Shown here piece after piece: positions 57,157 to 64,000 of a DNA stretch of 64,000 nt. Each line of letters opens with the position of its first letter. The first letter of the stretch is position 1. Origin of the DNA: Allacma fusca. Its lineage: Eukaryota > Arthropoda > Collembola > Symphypleona > Sminthuridae. The notes below the pieces were generated by a model. It was not told the DNA's origin. It saw nothing but the letters and a program-made list of their open reading frames with translations, and searched no databases. Made by a program: the position numbers and the translations under genes. The stretch is from positions 33,456,801 to 33,520,800 of the forward strand of contig OX359247.1 of the NCBI GenBank assembly GCA_947179485.1. The letters run 5' to 3'.

Positions 57157-57618
57157 CGGCCCCCAGCAAACCAGAAGTTTCGTTTCAGCGCTGTTCCGAA
57201 CATGGCACTCACGGTTCTGTGCCGCTTAAGGATTCACGCTGGAATTCATCAGCGGTCCGGTACCGTGAAATATTATATCCGACTTACCGACCGCATGCCA
57301 GCACTGACCCAGTGTTGGCCTGACAGTACCTTCCCAGTACCAGCAAAGCAGTGCTGGTGTGATACTGTAACGCGGCATGCTTTGCCATAATTACACCAGG
57401 ACTGGTCCAAAGCTCTCAACGCATATATGTACAAACATGCAAAGCATACTAATTATAAGCAGTTATAATTTCACATGCCTAAGCACTTTCATTACAGGCG
57501 TGCTAGAAGCCATGCTGGTTACCTTGAGATTCTTCAGTTAATTTTCGTAAAGCAAATAACAATAAAAATTCAAGCGGTGTTCTGTGAGCATTCTTTTAAA
57601 GACTGAATAGTACTAGTA

Positions 57619-60600
57619 ATGTGTTACTACGTAGTGAAATTTCTTAAAGAGGGTAGCTTCGAAGTAGTTCCTGAAAAGTGGATGTTTGACGGTAGCACAA
57701 AGTGCAATTGGCCTGAGGAAATAACTGATCGAGTGAAGTTAAATAACCTAATTCAAAAGGCCTCGGATCCCAGTGACCATCCCAGGATTGTCTGGAAACC
57801 TCATGTCTGCGAAATTATACTCGGAACAGGTAATGTTGTCAAATAGAAACGTAAATATTTTTAAAATTCCATCCGTAGTACGTACAAGTATACTTACAAA
57901 AATTGTATATAAATTAGTTTCTAAAAGCCTTTTTAGGATAGCAATATTATTTTAAATTTTAACTATTACAGATAGTTTCATTCACGCAAAGAAGGGTACA
58001 GAAAAAACAGGAACAGGCGGCAAAAAGCAAGACAAGTGAGTTTGAGTTAACAGATATCGAAGTTCCCGATCTTCCAACAAGAGTTTTGCGAAACCAAATT
58101 CAGAAGCAAGTATATAAAATTCGAAACATCTCAAGACCTCTCGAAACATCCGAAAACCATTTGGGTGCAGCTATTGTGAGCGGTGTATCAGGCATTGCAG
58201 AAATCAATTCCCTTTATGAAGAACACGAAAATATTGGGAATATCTTTGAAGCAACAGATTTGGGTATTTCTAAATCATTTTTCTAACTACAGAACCAAAT
58301 GTTTGAATGAGACAGTAACGAATTGAATTTCCAAAAACTATGAATAACTTAACACGCCGTTGGGGAACATGTTTTTCTAGATTGAAATGAATCGTATTTT
58401 TTTAAACTGACTAAAAACTTTACTTTTCGATCATAGAAGTATGAAATCAGTAATTATTTTACGTAACTGTTTTATTTCATTATAAGAGTATTTTCACTGT
58501 GTATCGTGATGTGTTATTCTTGTAGTTGTTGTTCCAAAAATTGGGACAGAAGCAAATGTATTTACGGTTACTGGAGATGCTTATTTAAATACCAATACAC
58601 CCGAAAACACCTGTATTGATAACGACCACCAGCCGTTGCAGGAAGTCATTACAAGGATGGAACTTTTAGGGGGCCGATTTGAAACATTCCGTTCGGAATT
58701 TCAGAGTAAAATATTTTCTATTTTTATATGTTTGAGAAGTACATATACGTCACATTCTTAGACGATGACTCAGTTGACAGGAATTACTGATAGCTATATG
58801 TTTTTAGATTTTGAAAAGATCGCTCTCGGAAAATTAGTCAAACTTTCGAAGGAGTTCGAGCATATTTCTCTTACACTTGGTCGGAGTTTAATGTCGCCGC
58901 TAACAGTGGAAGATCTCGGCCTTCCCTTGGGTGTAGGACTTCCTCTTGCTGCCGGAAAATCTTTTGCGGTTCTTCAGCATTGGCTACAGTGGCCAGAAAA
59001 TCGAAATAAATTGGTAGGAACAGCATTATAATGACAATAAGAATTACGGGTAATTATAGCAAAAATGAACGGGGTTGTAAAATGGAGCACATTCTGGGTG
59101 TAATAATTACTACAGCGATTTGTTTTTGCTAAAAAGCGGAGCAATGATTTAAATAATTCTGCAGTTACCTAATGTTAGCATTAAATGGAATGAAATTCCT
59201 ATTTTACCTTATGAGCGAATACATAATTTTATCATTTTAATGATTTTAAAAAGTGGAATCGAAGATTATACATAAGTGAGGATTCTCGTTCAATAGACTT
59301 ATCCATGTTTACTAGCAGAGCTTCTGCCGGGGACAGGGACGTCCCGTCGGGACACTGGACGGACCGGGACGGGACGTCCCCGGGGACAAAATAATTGTCC
59401 CCATGTCGTATTCGGGACGGGACGGGGACAAAAAAAATTGTCCCCATCATATTCGGGACGGGACGGGGACAAAACAAAATGTCCCCATTATATCGGGGAC
59501 GGGACGGGGACAAAACAAATTGTCCCCATTATATCAGGGACGGGACGGGGACAAAACAAATTGTCCCCACTATATTCGGGACGGGACATGCTTTTTGGTC
59601 GTGTATATAACGGGACGGGACGAGCAAGCACAGCAGAACAAGGATAACGTTTCAGCTTTAATGCTCATGAGTAAACTATTCTGTGAACACTATTTCACCT
59701 TTGTAGAAAATGAGGCTTGTTGCTCAAAAAGTTCAGGAAGAATCTTCTCGATTCTATAAATGCGTTTTTTATGTGTTTGATACAAATATTGTTTTACGAA
59801 ATTTTCCTCATGTTCCGATTTTCGATATGAGAATGTCGACAACTGTTTTCAGTAATTATCGGGACGGTACAGGAATTTTGTTCACATTCCACGATTTTCG
59901 GGACCGGGTACAATATTTTTTTTAATGTTGGGGACGGGATGGGGACAAGGTTGTTGTCCCCATGTCCCGACTTTCGGGACGGGACCGGGGACGACGTTTT
60001 TTAAAAAGTTTGGGGACGGGACGGGGACAAGATTTTTGTCCCCATGTCCCGACTTTCGGGACGGGACCGAGGACAACGTTTTTATAAATTTTTGGGGACG
60101 GGACGGGGACATGGTTTTTGCCCCGTGTCCCGATTGTCGGGACGGGACTGGGGACAAAGGTTTTTTAAAAATATCGGGACGGGACGGGACGGGGACGGGA
60201 CAAGAATTTTGTCCCCAACAGAAGCACTGTTTACTAGTTGTTATTAGGATTGTTGCTTTTGCATTTTAATTTTAATGTGTAAAGCTGTTGATTTGTCTTT
60301 GGAAATTTGGTTTCACATGTTTTGGGTTACAAATGAGTTGGATCCAGAACCAAAATTCATAATTTTTCATAATTTTTTCCAGTCAAATTATCTGAAGGGT
60401 ATTGGAGGTTCAGACTTAAAAGATTGTATTCGGCGGATATTGGAGAGAATGTTTTCCCCGGAGCTTGCTCGTGCTGTAAATTTTTCTGGAGCAAATGAGA
60501 AAATAAGCTTCAAGAGTCATCGTATGCGGCTATGCTTAATTGGTAAAAAGCGATTCAATTATTTAGAAAATATTGATAAGCGCGCTTCTAAAAAATCAAG

Positions 60601-60891
60601 CACAGTAAACTGTAAATTAACTTCTAAAACAAAACTTTTTTTCTAGCAAGCTTGAGACAACATTCAGAATCCACCTCACCAACTGAAGCTGAGGTGGACA
60701 AGCGTGTACAAAAGTGGTTTGGTGGCTCCGGAGATCGGCACGGAGGACGTGCAGCACGACACAAACACGTGTCAAATCAACCCAACGTTGAAGAGCTGTC
60801 TGACAATTATTGGATTATATTATGTAATAATATTATGACTATTAAATATAGATACGAGATTTTGTATGAGTGCTCGATCAAAAAGGCGTAA
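57619..60891 (+). CDS. DUF4806-type protein, six exons, second copy
   Basis: Modelled as 57619-57829, 57976-58263, 58526-58705, 58808-59013, 60383-60542 and 60647-60891, 429 residues, with consistent phases and GT/AG borders throughout. The N-terminus 'MCYYVVKFLKEGSFEVVPEKW' with 'CNWPEE' matches the first exon type of DUF4806 proteins. Exon 4 has 'LGLPLGVGLPL' and 'LQHWLQWPENRNKL'. Exon 5 has 'YLKGIGGSDLKDCIRRIL' and 'FSPELARAVNFSG'. Exon 6 has 'EVDKRVQKWFGGSGDR' and a basic stretch. Exon 5 is 160 bp in both DUF4806 genes of the window and enters and leaves in the same phases, although their sequences are quite diverged. The fourth intron contains the hAT-like element 59316-60229. No transposase neighbours it. 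Role unknown. Confidence 0.75.
59316..60229. mobile_element. hAT-like TIR element, GGGAC-repeat family, copy 2, in an intron
   Basis: Termini CAGAGCTTCTGCCGGGGACA and TGTCCCCAACAGAAGCACTG with perfect 8-bp flanks TTTACTAG. GGGACGGGACGGGGACAA units fill both sides. The core (about 59640-59870) matches that of 10484-11256 in reverse orientation. It lies within intron 4 of the DUF4806 gene and leaves both splice sites intact. Confidence 0.94.
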
Positions 60892-61400
60892 AATTGCTCA
60901 AGAAAGTGATTTGTTGCTCACAATAGTTCGTAATATTGATAAACGCTTATTGTAAGATTTTCCGCCGGTTAATATAAGTATTCCTACCAATATCTCTTGA
61001 ACTTTATTGAGCTTATCTAATTTTGAAATTAGCGACCACTACCTTTGTAACTGTAATTCTGTCATAAAAGGGGTAGGTAGTGTGAAAAACGTATCAATGG
61101 TTCTTAGTGATTTTAATGGTTTTTTTGAATGTTATTAATAAATATGAATTGATCCTATCTCATTGTGATACTGATATTTAATTCGCATACTAGCTTAGAT
61201 ATATGTATATTATACATTTGCCGGTTTATAGCCTAATCTGGCCCGTTTCCGTTCCCACTTTTGGCATTGAACTGGCATGCAGCACTGGACCAGTTCTAAT
61301 AGCCAGTGCGGGTGAACGGGAGTGGGCCATTGCTGCGCGGGCGGACAGAACAGGTACTCAGCCGCCGCAAAAAGTCAGCACTGGTACGATGCTGGGGCCG

Positions 61401-63204
61401 TAACGTTTGGTTTCCTGGGGGGGTTTGCTATATTGTACAAACGACTGATTTCAAATTGATCAGCGTGTTTTGAGGCCATAAAAGATTATTCTGCATATTT
61501 CAAAAGCAGTGATCTTTAAATCGTAACTTCATGCATGTCCTCCTTTGACTTACGACAATCTGTCTGAAATATGTTTCTTTGGTTTGGGTTTTACTATGTT
61601 AAGTACAAGATATGTCTAATTGTAAGCGCAATCTAAATAAATCCAAATGTCAGAATGTACAGGGAGCCGCAAAATATTTTCTTCATCAATTCCATTAAAT
61701 ATACTATTCACCTATTTTGTTGCAAATTTTCTTCCACGTTTTTAAAAAGTTGTTTCAAAAATGTAACATAAAAAATTTGGAAACAGAGCTTAAGAAACTA
61801 GATAGAAATAAGATTTGTTTTTAGCACAGATTTAGATTTTTTCAAAGTTTTGAAGTTTTTGTAAAAACATCTTTTGACCATCGCTTCTTTCGAAATTTCA
61901 TTGGATTTTAAACTTTCCTTCGTTGAGAATTGTGGACATGACCAGTAAGAATAAAAAGTAAGGTTGAGAAAATCCATCTTCAGGAGCAAAAATGAGACAC
62001 ACGGAAAAGGACAATTTTTTTCCATCGACAGTCAAACATTCTCGAAAATAATTCGGACGCCAGCACTTGTTGCAAACTCCTTGGACAATGACTTGAATCT
62101 AATAGCATCTTTTTCAATCAAAAATTGCGGACTCGGTATTACGGAAAATTACAGAGTTAACAAGGTGAGGCAAGATTGAAACAAAGAAAAAATGTTTATT
62201 TTTATTTTAACTCGATAACAAATATCTTCCTTGGATACTACATTCTACATTCATAATTTTTAAATTTAGCTGATGAAACAAATTTTGAAAATCTCGAAGA
62301 AAATTTACTACAAAATTAGTGAAGCTATTTGTTTTTTGAATATATGGCGCTCTTCTATGGGGTGGAAGAATAATTATGTTTTGCTGTGTTCTGGACTATT
62401 TTTCTTGGAAAAAAGTCAATCTGTACTTGTCAAATTTACAAGGTACGACTTTGTAAGTTGTAAATTAAGTAAACGCCAACTATTGTAAATTAAATGTACA
62501 TAAATTTTATCCAGGACAATATACTACCCTTCTGATCAAAATCTTGTCACCCAGAGACGTTAGTGAATTTAGGTAAATAAACTCATGAATCTACATTTTT
62601 CAGGAATTTTAACTTAACTTTCGCGAAGTAAACTCTGTGGGGGTTGCCATTAACACACATCGGATTTCTTTGTATTCCTGACGCTTACTTCATTTTATGC
62701 TTCCAGTCAGGGATGAAGATCCCCGTTTTAGGGATGTGGTCACAGCTACACACGGGAAAAATTACATTTACACTATAAGGATGAAACTCTGACCCCAGTG
62801 AATATCATTTTGGAGGAATTCGAAGCGGACTAATACCCCACGTTGGATGGATAGCCAAACACATTTAATATTCAAGTAAAAGTATAAATTCTAATTAAAC
62901 GCTGTTTCAATAATATATTAACAGCATGAAATATCCACTTTACTCGAAGGCCTCCGGTTTTCTGAACAGGGGAAATTTAATAGAAACGACTCGTTTCAAA
63001 AACGAGTAAAACTTCAGTCACTTCAGGCTTCAAGAGCTTCAGAGGGGTGCTGTTCTTAAGCAGGGACTTAGCTGAACGTTTTGAACACAGCACTGAAACA
63101 CAGTCCTCAACTGGATAACTGGAATGACCATCAGGTGCACTTGCCTCCATACGAACACGCAGACTGATTGTGAGACTTACAATGCACAGGTTACCGTCAA
63201 TATT
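61401..63204. other. Intergenic, no gene seen
   Basis: AT-rich with only short open frames lacking recognisable motifs. Confidence 0.4.
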
Positions 63205-63490
63205 GAGTGTAGAAAAAGTGAAAGGGTGCTTAATGTTTTGGGACACTTTGAGAGCGTCCTTGCGTCCTACTCACGCATGGAAATTGTGACCTTCACATTG
63301 TAACCTGGAGTTTTGCAGAAGCAGCAGAGATTGATATTTGATTATGTATAGAGTACACTCTCATCATAGGAGTCCCTTTTTAAGAGCTATTTCTCTCCAG
63401 GGGTAAAATAATGTGAACGCATTACCATTTAAAGTAATTATTTTACTCTCTACCACAGCATATCATTTTAAGAACCAGATTTAATATAAT
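63205..63490. repeat. Direct repeat, right copy (partner 56083-56400)
   Basis: Reads GTGTAGAAAAAGTGAAAGGGTGCTTAATG and further collinear with 56088 onward, including AGTCCCTTTTTAAGAGCTATTTCTCTCCAGGGG. Confidence 0.8.
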
Positions 63491-64000
63491 TAGAGATAAT
63501 TAAACTACGGCCAATTAAAAAATTGAATAAATATTATGAGCCCAATTAGGTCAGTGAATGCAGCAAAGAACAATTGATTTCTTATTCTACAAAAAGCACA
63601 AAGACATTAGCTCAAATGGCATGCATTATTTATCGATTTGAATTTATATCACTAGTTCAGGATCTTCCTTCATCGTTAAAGTAGTAGCAAGGTTTTGGAA
63701 TGATTTTCAATTTGCCAATGATTTAAAGGTTCTGAATGTTACCATAACTGCACCTGATGCTTTAAATAATTAATCACTGGCTACTCCTTAAATCCTACGT
63801 AAAATATCCAGGTGGTCCGATCCACTGCATTTAAATTAACAACAAATATAGCATTTGCCATCAGCCTTAACTTGCCCTATTCGGTTGTTAAAGGGGAATT
63901 GCTTACCATACAAGTCTTAGATCATATTTATCTTCCAGAAGCAGTTAACGTTATTGTTGCGGCAGAGGGCACTTTCAAATTCAGTCATAACACCAATTAT
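63491..64000. other. Intergenic to window end, no gene seen
   Basis: No recognisable coding sequence. Confidence 0.35.

Larger units (their letters stand above)
57157..61400 (+). mobile_element. Possible transposase-less CACTA-like element around second DUF4806 gene
   Basis: CGGCCCCCAGC near 57157 is inverted relative to GCTGGGGCCG at 61391-61400. Inside both ends there are several CCAGCACTG/CAGTGCTGG words (57298-57350, 61278-61300, 61375), as expected for subterminal repeats of CACTA-type elements. The only gene inside is the DUF4806 gene. Short inverted ends without a checked target duplication make this tentative. Confidence 0.4.

Noticed and set aside
61798..62488. Three short open frames of 71-75 codons
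   Set aside because: Length is within chance expectation for AT-rich DNA with no motif or splice pattern linking them.

Overview
This is AT-rich eukaryotic nuclear DNA, most likely from an arthropod. It holds spliced 7-transmembrane chemoreceptor genes, intronless ionotropic-receptor-like genes, Helitrons, hAT elements and a CACTA/EnSpm-like transposon, and no prokaryotic gene organisation. A springtail (Collembola) is my guess from the expanded divergent ionotropic-receptor-like family next to gustatory-receptor-like genes. The sequence alone does not prove it.

Layout. About 1-9 kb is a decayed tandem cluster of gustatory-receptor-like genes on the + strand. It has one intact three-exon gene (7467-9033), one pseudogene (4081-5447) and exon relics near 1, 1053 and 6380. 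About 10-19 kb and 30.6-39.1 kb are two copies of one segmental duplication. Each copy carries a minus-strand, intronless ionotropic-receptor-like gene, and both copies are damaged: A (14753-16714) by one TAG codon, B (35744-37663) by a Helitron inserted in its last part. Two further paralogues, at 42644-44725 and 52754-54787, are open from start to stop. A fifth copy is a + strand fragment near 21 kb.

Mobile DNA dominates. A CACTA/EnSpm-like transposon (22432-27703) encodes a 656-residue transposase and, 41 bp downstream, a six-exon DUF4806-type gene. A second DUF4806 gene, also reading as six open exons, lies at 57619-60891 without a transposase beside it. Two near-identical Helitrons lie in inverted orientation (34107-35770 and 45618-46979), with older Helitron relics near 2.5-3.0 kb and 47.5-48.4 kb.

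The most unusual feature is a set of at least thirteen hAT-like terminal-inverted-repeat elements of about 0.4-2 kb. Each is filled with its own short satellite-like motif (CTTGAA, GGGAC, CGGAT, GGTAC, TTCCG, CTCAGTCCC, ATCG, AACG and others). Nine have perfect 8-bp target-site duplications and three have one mismatch. Several insertions can be checked against an empty site in the other copy of the segmental duplication. One element (40543-41818) still carries the C-terminal part of a hAT transposase.
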